A stretch of DNA of 15,522 nt from JBBDWZ01 sp050732575 (GCA_050732575.1 JBOHRF010000102.1:1-15522), one strand, 5' to 3'; numbered from the stretch's first letter, positions 7,932 through 14,625 are shown. A program made the numbers and translations. Notes: generated by a model not told the origin, from the sequence alone.

Positions 7932-8396
7932 GTGAAGAAGACCATTGCCCTGTACGGCCTGCTGGGCGGTATACTGATCGCCGGCCTCAAGTTCATCGAG
8001 TATCGATTCCTCATCGCCCAGCATTCAGTCGAGATCTACGGCGGCATCGTCGCGCTGCTCTTTTCTGTCGTCGGCATCTGGCTCGGGCTCAAGCTCACGC
8101 GCGCGCGGGAAAAAGTGGTCGTGCGCGAGGTGCACGTGCCGGTCGAGGTGCCGGTCCGGGTGGCCGAACCGTTCGTTGCCGATGAGGCGCGCCTGCGCCA
8201 GCTGGGCATCACGCCGCGCGAGCTCGAGATCCTCGAGGCCATTGCCGCCGGCCTCAGCACCCGCGAAATCGCCGCCAAGCTGTTCGTCAGCGAGAACACG
8301 GTGAAGACGCACTCCAGCCGCCTGTTCGAGAAACTCCACGCCAAACGCCGGACGCAGGCCGTCCAGATCGCAAAAGAGGCAGGGCTCATCGCCTGA
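7932..8396 (+). CDS. LuxR-type HTH regulator with N-terminal membrane helices, no receiver domain
   Basis: The GTG at 7932 gives 154 residues beginning KKTIALYGLL, which is how this family starts. The frame stays open back to a GTG at 7830, but the extra 34 residues lack any recognisable feature. Residues ~4-24 and ~35-55 are membrane helices (GGILIAGLKFIEY; IYGGIVALLFSVVGIWLGLK). A Val/Arg/Glu-rich linker follows at 60-80. The GerE/LuxR HTH is at ~92-150: LTPRE-like LGITPRELEILEAIAAGLST, then REIAAKLFVSENTVKTHSSR and LHAKRRTQAVQIAKEAGL. There is no REC or autoinducer domain, so any signal would be sensed through the membrane part. Such regulators are commonly next to DUF4199 genes, as here. 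The start has no clear RBS. A hairpin with a T-run follows the stop. Confidence 0.88.
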   Translation: MKKTIALYGLLGGILIAGLKFIEYRFLIAQHSVEIYGGIVALLFSVVGIWLGLKLTRAREKVVVREVHVPVEVPVRVAEPFVADEARLRQLGITPRELEILEAIAAGLSTREIAAKLFVSENTVKTHSSRLFEKLHAKRRTQAVQIAKEAGLIA

Positions 8397-8400
8397 TGGC

Positions 8401-8421
8401 TCGCCCTAAAGGGTGATTTTT
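8401..8421 (+). terminator. Probable intrinsic terminator after the LuxR-type gene
   Basis: Four bases after the stop, TCGCCC and GGGTGA pair around a TAAA loop (six pairs including one G-U), followed by TTTTT at 8417-8421. The stem is short. The core CCCTAAAGGG also resembles a dyad that could bind a regulator, so the assignment is moderate. Confidence 0.5.
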
Positions 8422-8485
8422 GGCCCGCGCCAGTCAAAATCATTCCTTCGGGTGATGACATTCCCCGGGTCCCGCCGGCTACCAT

Positions 8486-8515
8486 GGTGGCGCAAACGAG
8501 TTGGAAAACGCCACC
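8486..8515 (+). repeat. Inverted repeat in the leader of the DUF4199 gene
   Basis: GGTGGCG (8486-8492) and CGCCACC (8509-8515) are perfect 7-base complements around a 16-base A-rich loop. The repeat ends 8 bases before the SD-like GGAGTG of the DUF4199 gene. It could be a leader stem-loop or a binding site; the sequence does not say which. Confidence 0.4.
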
Positions 8516-8534
8516 TGTATTCGGAGTGACCACC

Positions 8535-9083
8535 ATGAAGAAAACTGTCTGGACCTTCGGGCTGATCTCGGGCGCCATCCTGTCCGTCATGATGCTGCTC
8601 ACCATGCCGTTCGCGGATATGATCGGCTACGACCGCGGCCAGGTCATCGGCTACACGACCATGGTCCTCGCCTTCCTGCTGATCTTCTTCGGCGTCCGCT
8701 CCTACCGCGACAACGTAGCCGGCGGAGCCATCCGCTTCGGCCGGGCGCTCGCCATAGGATCGCTCATCACGCTCGTCGCCAGCCTGTGCTACGTGGCGAC
8801 ATGGGAGATCATCTACTTCAAGCTGGCGCCTGACTTTGCACAGAAATTCCAGACCATGGCGGAAGAAAAGGCCAGGGCGAGTGGCGACAGTCCCGAAGAA
8901 ATCCAGAAGAAGCTCGACGACGCGCAAAAGTTCGCGCAGCTCTATAAGAACCCGGCCTTCAACGCCGCCATAACCTTCATTGAGCCATTGCCCGTCGGGC
9001 TGGTCTTCGCACTCGTCTCTGCCGGCGTCCTGAGCCGCAAGCGCCGGAGTGCGCCTGCGAGCCTCGCCGCAACAATCGGTTGA
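8535..9083 (+). CDS. DUF4199 family four-helix membrane protein
   Basis: The protein has 182 residues. The ATG at 8535 is preceded by GGAGTG (8523-8528). Hydrophobic helices are at ~5-27 (TFGLISGAILSVMMLLTMP), ~38-56 (MVLAFLLIFFGVRSYRD), ~70-93 and ~145-167. The motif FFGVRSYRD followed by GGAIRFGRAL is characteristic of DUF4199. A charged, helical loop between helices 3 and 4 (residues ~98-140, PEEIQKKLDDAQKFAQLY) is predicted soluble. The biochemical role of the family is unknown. It is often paired with small LuxR/HTH regulators, one of which lies just upstream. The next gene starts 15 nt after the stop, so DUF4199 and VOC genes should be cotranscribed. Confidence 0.87.
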   Translation: MKKTVWTFGLISGAILSVMMLLTMPFADMIGYDRGQVIGYTTMVLAFLLIFFGVRSYRDNVAGGAIRFGRALAIGSLITLVASLCYVATWEIIYFKLAPDFAQKFQTMAEEKARASGDSPEEIQKKLDDAQKFAQLYKNPAFNAAITFIEPLPVGLVFALVSAGVLSRKRRSAPASLAATIG

Positions 9084-9086
9084 AGA

Positions 9087-9092
9087 AAGGAG
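9087..9092 (+). promoter_or_regulatory. RBS that decides a TTG start for the VOC gene
   Basis: AAGGAG lies 6 bases upstream of TTG at 9099. No ATG or GTG in the right frame lies near, so the TTG start rests on this site plus family alignment. Confidence 0.7.
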
Positions 9093-9098
9093 CGCAAC

Positions 9099-9470
9099 TT
9101 GGAACTCGGCACGTTTTCCATCAGCCTCGCGGTCAAAGACCTCCAGGCCTCCAGGAAGTTCTACGAAAAGTTCGGATTCAAGCAGTTTGCCGGAATGCCC
9201 GCACAAAACTGGCTGATCCTGAAAAACGGGGATCACGTCATCGGCCTGTTTCAAGGCATGTTCGAAAAAAACATCCTCACCTTCAATCCTGGTTGGGATA
9301 GCAACGCCCAGAAGCTCGCTACGTTCACCGACGTGCGCGAACTGCAGCGTCAGCTCAAGGCCCAGGGTGTGGAGATGATGAGTGAAGCGGACGAGAGTAC
9401 CACCGGCCCGGCCAGCTTTATCGCGCTGGACCCCGACGGCAACCCCATTCTGGTCGATCAACACGTCTGA
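9099..9470 (+). CDS. VOC-superfamily (glyoxalase/bleomycin-resistance fold) protein
   Basis: The protein has 123 residues and starts with TTG behind AAGGAG. It shows the paired beta-alpha-beta-beta-beta pattern of VOC proteins: FSISLAVKDLQASRKFYEKF at ~6-25, NWLILKNGDHVIGLFQGMF, then VRELQRQLKAQGV and the closing DPDGNPILVDQH. The usual first metal-ligand His at the start of strand 1 is replaced (SISLAV), so metal dependence is uncertain. The stretch GMFEKNILTFNPGWD is typical of a subfamily annotated only as VOC or glyoxalase-like. The substrate is unknown and no specific resistance should be claimed. It lies 15 nt after the DUF4199 gene and is probably in its operon. The PadR promoter begins within 15 bases of its stop. 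Confidence 0.87.
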   Translation: MELGTFSISLAVKDLQASRKFYEKFGFKQFAGMPAQNWLILKNGDHVIGLFQGMFEKNILTFNPGWDSNAQKLATFTDVRELQRQLKAQGVEMMSEADESTTGPASFIALDPDGNPILVDQHV

Positions 9471-9482
9471 TCTGTGCCGGCA

Positions 9483-9512
9483 TTGACAGCCCGGGCAGCG
9501 GTCGGCTACCGT
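9483..9512 (+). promoter_or_regulatory. Sigma-70-like promoter of padR-ADOP2
   Basis: A perfect TTGACA (9483-9488) is followed after 18 bases by TACCGT (9507-9512), which matches TATAAT at the first two and last positions. The -10 runs into the dyad at 9512-9532. With this spacing the transcript would start around 9519, close to the start codon and inside the dyad, so the mRNA would be nearly leaderless. Confidence 0.55.
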
Positions 9513-9532
9513 TACCTCATCTCTTGAGGTAA
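9512..9532 (+). promoter_or_regulatory. Perfect dyad at the PadR start, likely autoregulatory operator
   Basis: TTACCTCA (9512-9519) and TGAGGTAA (9525-9532) are exact 8-base inverted complements around a 5-base spacer. The site covers the transcription-start region, the SD-like GAGGT (9526-9530) and the first base of the first ATG (9532). No T-run follows, which argues for an operator over a terminator. Binding by the downstream PadR is inferred. Confidence 0.65.
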
Positions 9533-9891
9533 TGATGGCCGACCGCATTCCGGAACGACTCTTTCACGGCACACTGGACGCGCTGATCCTGCAATCGCTG
9601 GCCGGAGGTCCGCGTCATGGTTTTGCCATCGCGTCCTGGCTGGAAGAGACGAGCGCGGCCGCATTGAACATTGCGGACGCCGCGTTATATACGGCGTTGC
9701 ACAAGATGGAAGAGCGCGGCTGGCTCAGTGCGGAGTGGGGCATGTCGCCCAAGAAGAAGCGGGCAAAGTTCTATCGCCTGACGGCTCTGGGGCGGCGGCA
9801 GCTACGGTCGCGCGTGAGCGAGTGGTCGGCCTACGTCGAGGCCGTGGACCGCATCCTGCGCCCCGCGCGTCTGGCATCGGAGTCCGCATGA
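9532..9891 (+). CDS. PadR-family transcriptional regulator (short, ADOP-linked)
   Basis: The product has 119 residues from the first of two consecutive ATG codons (9532, 9535). The second has the better distance to GAGGT (9526-9530) and would give 118 residues. The PadR winged helix is evident: GTLDALILQSLAGGPRHGFA at ~13-32, AALYTALHKMEERGWLSAEW at ~50-69, and the basic wing KKKRAKFYRLTALGRRQL. It is clearly distinct from the PadR encoded at the left of the window. Its start region overlaps a perfect dyad. Its stop overlaps the permease start in an ATGA, so repressor and permease are coupled. The ligand is unknown; autorepression is inferred from family behaviour and position. Confidence 0.92.
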   Translation: MMADRIPERLFHGTLDALILQSLAGGPRHGFAIASWLEETSAAALNIADAALYTALHKMEERGWLSAEWGMSPKKKRAKFYRLTALGRRQLRSRVSEWSAYVEAVDRILRPARLASESA

Positions 9892-12545
9892 GCGGGCCTT
9901 ACTGGCGCCGCTGGCGGCGTGTGCACGGCCCCGATCCGGAAGCGGAAGTGCAAGACGAGTTCGCTTTTCACCTCGAGGAGCGAACCGCGGAATTGATGGC
10001 GGCGGGCCTCTCGGAGGCCGCTGCGCGCGAGCAGGCCCTGCGTCATTTCGGTGACTTATCCGGTGCAGCCGCGATCTGCCTGGAGATTGGCAGCCGAAGG
10101 GTACGTCGAGTAAGGTGGCGCGAGCGGCTGGAGTCGGTTGCGCAGGACCTGGTGTACGCGTTCAAAGCGATGCGCCGATCGCCCGGTTACACGCTGGCAG
10201 CAGTTGCAACCATCGCGCTGGGCATCGGCGCGAACACGGCGGTGTTCAGCCTGTTGAATGCGTTGCTGCTGCAACCGCTCGACGCAACGAATCCGGGTGA
10301 GCTGGTCCGAATCTACACGAGCGAAGGGCATGAGCTGCGCCACGATAGGGACCGCTTCGGCGGCTCGTCATACGCAGACTATGTGGACCTGCGGCAGTCA
10401 GGCACGCTCGCCGGACTGACCGCGGTTACGCCACTCGCTGCCTACGTCCGGCTGAACGACGCGACCTCGCACTTCGAGGCGCGAATCGTATCGGAGAACT
10501 ACTTCACGGTCATCGATCGGCCGTTGTGGCGCGGCAGCTGGCGTCCCGCGGAATCGCCGAGCGAACGGGAAGTGATTGTCAGTCATCGTTTCTGGCGGAC
10601 AACGCTCGGTGCTGATCCATCCGTGCTCGGCCGCGTGCTGGTCGTGAACGGCCAGAACTTTCGTGTTGCCGGCGTTACCTCGGCAAACTTCAAGGGCATC
10701 GAGCTTTCGAACGTTGATCTGTACTTCCCGTTCGGTTCTGCGGCCGCGCTCACGGGGCGGCCCGGATTGCTGACGGATCGAGGCGAGCGCTCGGTGAGAC
10801 TGCTTGGGCGTCTCGCACGCGGGCATTCGCCCGCATCTGCCGAGCGGGCGCTGGACGGCATCATGAAGGCGCTGGCAGCGGAGTATCCGGAGTCGAACGC
10901 GCTACGGACCATCAGCGTGCGTACGGCCAGCTCGATTGTGCCGTTGGAGCTGACCGGGCGCGGCGTGTTCGCAACCGCCGGGTTGGTTTTTGGCGCAACG
11001 CTCGTCATGCTCGCGGTCTGCGGCGTCAACATCGCGGCCGTCCTTCTGGCTCGCACCATCCGGCGTCGTCGGGAGTTTGCGGTCCGACTCTCGCTCGGCG
11101 CCAGCCCGTTTCGCCTGGTACGCCAGCTCGTGTCCGAGAGCGTTGTACTGGCCTTCGTGGCCGGTATGGTCGTGATCGCACTGGTATCGTTACTGCCGGT
11201 GTTCGCGAGCCGGTTCGGTGTTCCTCGCTCCATTCATCCAACGATCGATTCGACCGTGCTGGCCTACGCCGTAGCGGTCGCCATCACATTCGGCGTGTTG
11301 TTCGGCCTGGCCCCTGCCCTGGTCGGTATGCGGTCCGATGTCGTGGAGTCGCTGCGCCGCGGCGAGGCAGGCGCACGGCCCGGCAAAGCGCGCGCGCAAC
11401 GGCTGCTGGTCACCTCACAGCTCGCGCTCTCGATGCTCCTGTTGTTGGTCAGTGGCGGGCTGCGGGCCAGCCTCGATCAATTGCAACGCGTCGATCCCGG
11501 TTTCACGGTGGAGCGCCTTGTGGTGGCGAACTTCGAGGATCCGTCCGGCATCAGCGACCGGGCGCGCAATCGCGCATTCACGCAGCTGGTCGTGCAGCGT
11601 CTCAGCACAATTCCGGGAGTCACAGCCGTCTCGCTGGCATCAATGGCGCCATTCACCAGTGATGGCATGCGCAGCACGATTCACATCCCCGGCTACTCGG
11701 CGCTTTCCGATAATGACATGGACGTCGCCATGGTGCGGGCCGGCCCGCACATGTTCAAGACGCTGGGCATCCCGCTGAGGAGAGGCCGTGAGCTGACCTG
11801 GAACGATCGCGATACGCTCAGCCGGGTCGTGGTCAATCAATTAATGGCGCGAAAATACTGGGGCACGCGCGACCCGGTGGGCACGTTCGTGCAGCTGGGC
11901 GGCCCGGGCGGCACTCCTGCGGAAGTCATCGGCGTCGCGGCGGACGCGCGCTTCATTTCGCTCGCAGAAGCGCCGCACCCCATGTACGTGGTCCAACGTG
12001 GTCTCGAAGGCGGCGAGACCGTGCTCATTCGCACGCGCGGCGACGCCTCCGCGCTGCTGCTCGCGGTGCGTGGCTCGATGGCGCGCAACGACGTGCCGCT
12101 CACACTGGTTCGGCTGCGCACGATGGAGGAAATCCTGCGCAGCTCGCTCCTGGTCGCGCGCGCCGTCAGCGGCACGCTCACCGCAATCGGCATCCTCGCC
12201 ATCCTGCTCGCCGCCGTGGGATTGTACGGTGTCGTTTCGTACGTGACGGCCGGTCGCACGCGCGAGTTCGGGATTCGTGTCGCGCTGGGAGCCAGTCCAT
12301 CGTCGATCACGCGCCTGGTGTTCGGCTACGGCATCAGGCTGACAGTGATCGGCGGCGCAATCGGGATCGTCCTCGGGCTCGCAGCCCTGCGCCGGATCGG
12401 CGATTTGTTGTTTGGCTCGTGGAACTCCGCGCCCATCGCCGCGATTGTCACGCTAGTACTGGTCGCGGTGACACTGGCCGCGTGCGCGATTCCCGCGCTC
12501 CGTGCGACAGCCCTTGCGCCAGCCACCGCGCTACGCTCGGAGTAG
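9888..12545 (+). CDS. ADOP-type MacB/FtsX-fold ABC permease, full length
   Basis: The protein has 885 residues from the ATG at 9888, which overlaps the PadR stop by 4 nt. The frame is open further upstream, but that part lies inside padR. Residues 1-80 form the cytoplasmic N-terminal region (DEFAFHLEERTAELMAAGLS, ALRHFGDL). The first helix is at ~101-128 (TIALGIGANTAVFSLLNALL). MacB_PCD-like periplasmic domain 1 spans ~130-350. FtsX core 1 is at ~360-480 (LAVCGVNIAAVLLARTIRRR, EFAVRLSLGASPFRLVRQLV). A helix at ~505-525 opens the second half, with periplasmic domain 2 at ~535-755. FtsX core 2 is at ~760-875 (AILLAAVGLYGVVSYVTAGR, EFGIRVALGASPSSITRLV). The duplicated layout is the ADOP signature. 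No ATPase gene is near, so it must either borrow one or act without one. The cargo is unknown. The end hosts the SD of the next gene. Confidence 0.95.
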   Translation: MSGPYWRRWRRVHGPDPEAEVQDEFAFHLEERTAELMAAGLSEAAAREQALRHFGDLSGAAAICLEIGSRRVRRVRWRERLESVAQDLVYAFKAMRRSPGYTLAAVATIALGIGANTAVFSLLNALLLQPLDATNPGELVRIYTSEGHELRHDRDRFGGSSYADYVDLRQSGTLAGLTAVTPLAAYVRLNDATSHFEARIVSENYFTVIDRPLWRGSWRPAESPSEREVIVSHRFWRTTLGADPSVLGRVLVVNGQNFRVAGVTSANFKGIELSNVDLYFPFGSAAALTGRPGLLTDRGERSVRLLGRLARGHSPASAERALDGIMKALAAEYPESNALRTISVRTASSIVPLELTGRGVFATAGLVFGATLVMLAVCGVNIAAVLLARTIRRRREFAVRLSLGASPFRLVRQLVSESVVLAFVAGMVVIALVSLLPVFASRFGVPRSIHPTIDSTVLAYAVAVAITFGVLFGLAPALVGMRSDVVESLRRGEAGARPGKARAQRLLVTSQLALSMLLLLVSGGLRASLDQLQRVDPGFTVERLVVANFEDPSGISDRARNRAFTQLVVQRLSTIPGVTAVSLASMAPFTSDGMRSTIHIPGYSALSDNDMDVAMVRAGPHMFKTLGIPLRRGRELTWNDRDTLSRVVVNQLMARKYWGTRDPVGTFVQLGGPGGTPAEVIGVAADARFISLAEAPHPMYVVQRGLEGGETVLIRTRGDASALLLAVRGSMARNDVPLTLVRLRTMEEILRSSLLVARAVSGTLTAIGILAILLAAVGLYGVVSYVTAGRTREFGIRVALGASPSSITRLVFGYGIRLTVIGGAIGIVLGLAALRRIGDLLFGSWNSAPIAAIVTLVLVAVTLAACAIPALRATALAPATALRSE

Positions 12546-12549
12546 CGTA
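12532..12549 (+). promoter_or_regulatory. Small hairpin presenting the SD of the HEAT-like gene in its loop
   Basis: TACGC (12532-12536) pairs with GCGTA (12545-12549). The 8-base loop holds GGAG (12539-12542), and the ADOP2 stop codon TAG (12543-12545) spans the loop and the stem. The ATG follows at once at 12550. The structure could couple translation to ribosomes ending ADOP2. The stem is short, so this is tentative. Confidence 0.35.
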
Positions 12550-13212
12550 ATGGACACCGTACTTCGCTGGCTGAAGCTCATCTTCCTCGGCCCCGAGAAA
12601 CCACCGCGCCTCGAAGAAGAACGCTTTCCGCTCGACGCCAGGGGCCGGCCTGACCTGGCGCGCTTCACGCGATCGGTGGACCACTACGCGGGCTACATCG
12701 AGGACTACCTCGCAGCGCTCGATTCGCGGGGCAACTCACGAAATCCCGCGCAACCTCACACCTCCGAGTGGCAGGCCTGGTCGTACCGGAAAGGCGTTTT
12801 CGGACAGTGGGGTCTGATTGCCCGCGGTCCCGCCGATGCACTCCCCGTCGTGCTTCAGCTCCTCCGACATCCGGTGGCCGAGGGACGCCAGGCGGGCGCC
12901 GGCGTGTTGAGCGCTTGGCCGCCAGGGAGCGGCGAATTCGAGTCGGCAGCGTTGGCGGCTGCCGAGCGCGAGGAAGCGAGTCCGGACACCGATATCGAGA
13001 CGCTGGGCGTGCTCCTCGACATGCTTGCGCGTGCGCGCTCCGACGCGGCGCTGCCACTAATGGCTCGTGTGCTTCGAGACCCCAAGTCGTCAACCGGGGA
13101 TCTCGACTGGTCTGCAATAGAGGCACTGGAAGTTTTCGCGGGCCAACGGTTCACCAAGGAGCCCGAGCCGAAGCAGGCTGCGGAGCAGTGGCTCCAAGAG
13201 CGAGGCTTATAG
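12550..13212 (+). CDS. Hypothetical helical-repeat (HEAT-like) protein coupled to ADOP2
   Basis: The protein has 220 residues from the ATG at 12550, four bases after the ADOP2 stop, with GGAG 7 bases upstream. I do not recognise a named family. It has no signal peptide. The first ~15 residues are hydrophobic and aromatic (VLRWLKLIFLG), perhaps a peripheral membrane anchor. Residues ~30-75 are charged and contain YAGYIEDYLAALD. Residues ~85-200 are Ala/Leu-rich helices that read like two or three HEAT/ARM-type repeats (PADALPVVLQLLRHPVAEGR; IETLGVLLDMLARARSDAAL; LPLMARVLRDPKSSTGDLDW). Such repeats usually bind proteins. The tight spacing to the permease suggests cotranscription and a possible accessory role, which is inference. 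It could equally be an unrelated gene that happens to sit close. Confidence 0.75.
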   Translation: MDTVLRWLKLIFLGPEKPPRLEEERFPLDARGRPDLARFTRSVDHYAGYIEDYLAALDSRGNSRNPAQPHTSEWQAWSYRKGVFGQWGLIARGPADALPVVLQLLRHPVAEGRQAGAGVLSAWPPGSGEFESAALAAAEREEASPDTDIETLGVLLDMLARARSDAALPLMARVLRDPKSSTGDLDWSAIEALEVFAGQRFTKEPEPKQAAEQWLQERGL

Positions 13213-13214
13213 TA

Positions 13215-13245
13215 GTCACGCGCTCGTTGAAGCGGGACGCGTGAC
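13215..13245 (+). repeat. Inverted repeat after the HEAT-like gene
   Basis: GTCACGCG (13215-13222) and CGCGTGAC (13238-13245) are perfect 8-base complements around 15 bases. It begins 2 bases after the stop codon. A GC-rich stem with no T-run makes it a weak rho-independent terminator at best; a regulatory site for the next gene is an alternative. Confidence 0.45.
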
Positions 13246-13352
13246 CAAATCGCGCTGAATTGCGTCTTGCAACTACCAGCCTGCCTCGCGCCGCTGTGAA
13301 ATGGTTCCCTGCTGGTTCTTTCTCAATACTCCACTTCAACGAGGGTAGTCCC

Positions 13353-13976
13353 ATGAAGCAAGTCGCTATTTCATCCAGTCTCATCGCGCTGTGCAGTCTC
13401 GTTGCTGCCGGCGCGGCGCAGGCGCAGCAGCCCGCTCCGGCGCCCGGCGCTGCGCAACTCGCGATCGTAACCATTCCGGCAAAAGCCAACGCGAAGCTCG
13501 AGGTCTCCTCGCCCGCCTTCAAGGGCAGCGCCGACATTCCCGTAGAGAATACGCAGTACAAGGGCAATACATTTCCGGGCTTGAACTGGAACGCGGCTCC
13601 GGAGGGCACGAAGTCATTCGTCATCATCATGCAGGATCCCGACGCACTGCGGGACAACATGCCAATCCTGCACTGGACGATGGTGAACATCCCTGCGGCC
13701 GTGACCAAACTCGAACCGGGCATGACTACACCACCCGAAGGCGCGCAGAATGGACCCAACATGCGCGGCGCAGCCCAGCCCTACGCCGGGCCCCGCACAC
13801 CGCCCGGCCCCAAACATCGTTATCACTTCCAGGTATTTGCTTTGGACACCACACTGCCAGCCGATGCACTGGCGACTTACGCAACACTCACCGCGGCCAT
13901 GAAGGACCACGTGCTGGCCAGCGGCGAAACGATTGGTCTCGGTCAGGCACCGCCCACTGAAGGTGTGCAGCGGTAA
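13353..13976 (+). CDS. Secreted PEBP/YbhB-YbcL (Raf kinase inhibitor-like) protein
   Basis: The protein has 207 residues. The ATG at 13353 has GAGGG (13341-13345) 7 bases upstream. A clear Sec signal peptide covers 1-24, with an AQA-QQ cleavage site and a Pro/Ala-rich linker after it. The PEBP domain at ~45-200 shows the anion-binding-pocket residues: DPDA 95-98, HW 107-108, then GPRTPPGPKHRYHFQVFALD at 146-165. Bacterial members of the YbhB/YbcL family are small ligand-binding proteins with no proven enzyme activity. Export to the periplasm is predicted here. The gap upstream (140 bp) suggests its own promoter, though I see only a weak AATACT -10-like element (13325-13330). It precedes the YCII-like gene by 61 nt. 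Confidence 0.93.
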   Translation: MKQVAISSSLIALCSLVAAGAAQAQQPAPAPGAAQLAIVTIPAKANAKLEVSSPAFKGSADIPVENTQYKGNTFPGLNWNAAPEGTKSFVIIMQDPDALRDNMPILHWTMVNIPAAVTKLEPGMTTPPEGAQNGPNMRGAAQPYAGPRTPPGPKHRYHFQVFALDTTLPADALATYATLTAAMKDHVLASGETIGLGQAPPTEGVQR

Positions 13977-13983
13977 CATCGAT

Positions 13984-14016
13984 ACCGGCGTCTGGATCAT
14001 ATCATCGGGCGCCGGT
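13984..14016 (+). repeat. Inverted repeat between the PEBP and YCII genes
   Basis: ACCGGCG (13984-13990) and CGCCGGT (14010-14016) are perfect 7-base complements with a 19-base loop, followed by pyrimidine-rich TCCTTCTTC. It starts 8 bases after the PEBP stop. It may be a weak terminator or attenuating stem ahead of the YCII-like gene. Confidence 0.4.
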
Positions 14017-14037
14017 TCCTTCTTCGTGCGGGACACC

Positions 14038-14469
14038 GTGAAATATCTTTGCCTTGCATACTACGACCCGAACGCCACCGAGGCGCTGCCCAAAGCCGAA
14101 CTGGCTGCCATCGTCGAACAGTGTCCGCCCCATGACGAGGCGCTCAAGAGCACCGGACGTCTCATTCTCCAGGGATCGCTGGGCGGACCCGCTGAGACTC
14201 GCGCCGTGCGGCCCCGCCGCAGCCGGAAAGAGCGCGTGACCGACGGTCCGTTCACGGAATCGAAGGAAGTCGTGGGCGGATTCTTCGTGATCGAAGCCAC
14301 CGACATGGAGGACGCGGTTCTCGTCGCCTCGCTTCATCCCGCCGGCCAGATCGGCGCTGAAGTCGGCTGGGGCATTGAGATTTGGCCTGTTCATCAGCTC
14401 GTTCAGTACGAGACTCCCTCGATCCCGCGTAAGTCGGGTTCCAGCCGGAGGCCCCGCTCAAAAACATGA
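14038..14469 (+). CDS. YCII-related (YciI/DGPF-domain) protein
   Basis: The GTG at 14038 gives 143 residues starting KYLCLAYYD, the standard start of this family. The frame is open further upstream, but that part overlaps the end of the PEBP gene and has no homology. Key motifs are the first strand KYLCLAYYDP, PHDEALKSTGRLI with H32/D33 in the position of the YciI-type active-site pair, the VTDGPFTESKEVVGGFFVIE block (67-86) that defines the DGPF subfamily, and the terminal IEIWPVHQL. Members are often encoded beside ECF sigma factors of the ECF41/SigJ-like type; none is next to this gene. A basic tail of ~22 residues (SGSSRRPRSK) follows the domain, longer than usual. The function is unknown and an enzymatic role is unproven. 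RBS support is weak. Confidence 0.88.
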   Translation: MKYLCLAYYDPNATEALPKAELAAIVEQCPPHDEALKSTGRLILQGSLGGPAETRAVRPRRSRKERVTDGPFTESKEVVGGFFVIEATDMEDAVLVASLHPAGQIGAEVGWGIEIWPVHQLVQYETPSIPRKSGSSRRPRSKT

Positions 14470-14557
14470 AGCCCGCGACGGGCCAGCCGGTCCGCCGCGC
14501 TCGGCGAACCAGCCAGCCACACGTGCGCCTCGATCATGATCCTCAACCCCCTCGTTC

Positions 14558-14588
14558 TTGACGCGCAGCCGTCCGTGTGCTAGATAAT
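14558..14588 (+). promoter_or_regulatory. Candidate promoter of the ADOP3 gene
   Basis: TTGACG (14558-14563, five of six) is followed by GATAAT (14583-14588, five of six) with a 19-base spacer, or by TAGATA (14581-14586) with 17. Either -10 lies inside the left arm of the nested dyad at 14578-14612. Confidence 0.5.
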
Positions 14589-14612
14589 CAGCACTATGCT
14601 GGATTTCTAGCA
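14578..14612 (+). promoter_or_regulatory. Nested 35-bp dyad in front of ADOP3, likely operator
   Basis: The outer arms TGCTAGA (14578-14584) and TCTAGCA (14606-14612) and the inner arms CAGCA (14589-14593) and TGCTG (14597-14601) are both perfect and share one centre at 14595. The dyad covers the -10 and lies ahead of the GGAGG of the permease. No T-run follows, so an operator is more likely than a terminator. The regulator is not encoded next to it. Confidence 0.6.
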
Positions 14613-14620
14613 TTAGCTCG

Positions 14621-14625
14621 GGAGG
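14621..14625 (+). promoter_or_regulatory. RBS deciding a TTG start for ADOP3
   Basis: GGAGG is followed after 5 bases by TTG at 14631. There is no in-frame ATG or GTG close by, and family alignment places the start here. Confidence 0.7.

Noticed and set aside
8406..9548. Long open frame (380 codons) on the minus strand
   Set aside because: It lies antisense to the DUF4199 and VOC genes, which have recognisable families, RBSs and operon spacing. The minus-strand translation is low in family-like motifs and reflects GC-rich codon shadowing.
13151..13762. 203-codon open frame on the minus strand
   Set aside because: It covers the PEBP gene in antisense, including its signal peptide. The plus-strand product has all expected PEBP motifs.
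14532..14541. 10-base palindrome GATCATGATC upstream of ADOP3
   Set aside because: It is short and lies upstream of the -35. Without a second copy it is not distinguishable from chance, and the nested dyad nearby is the stronger site.
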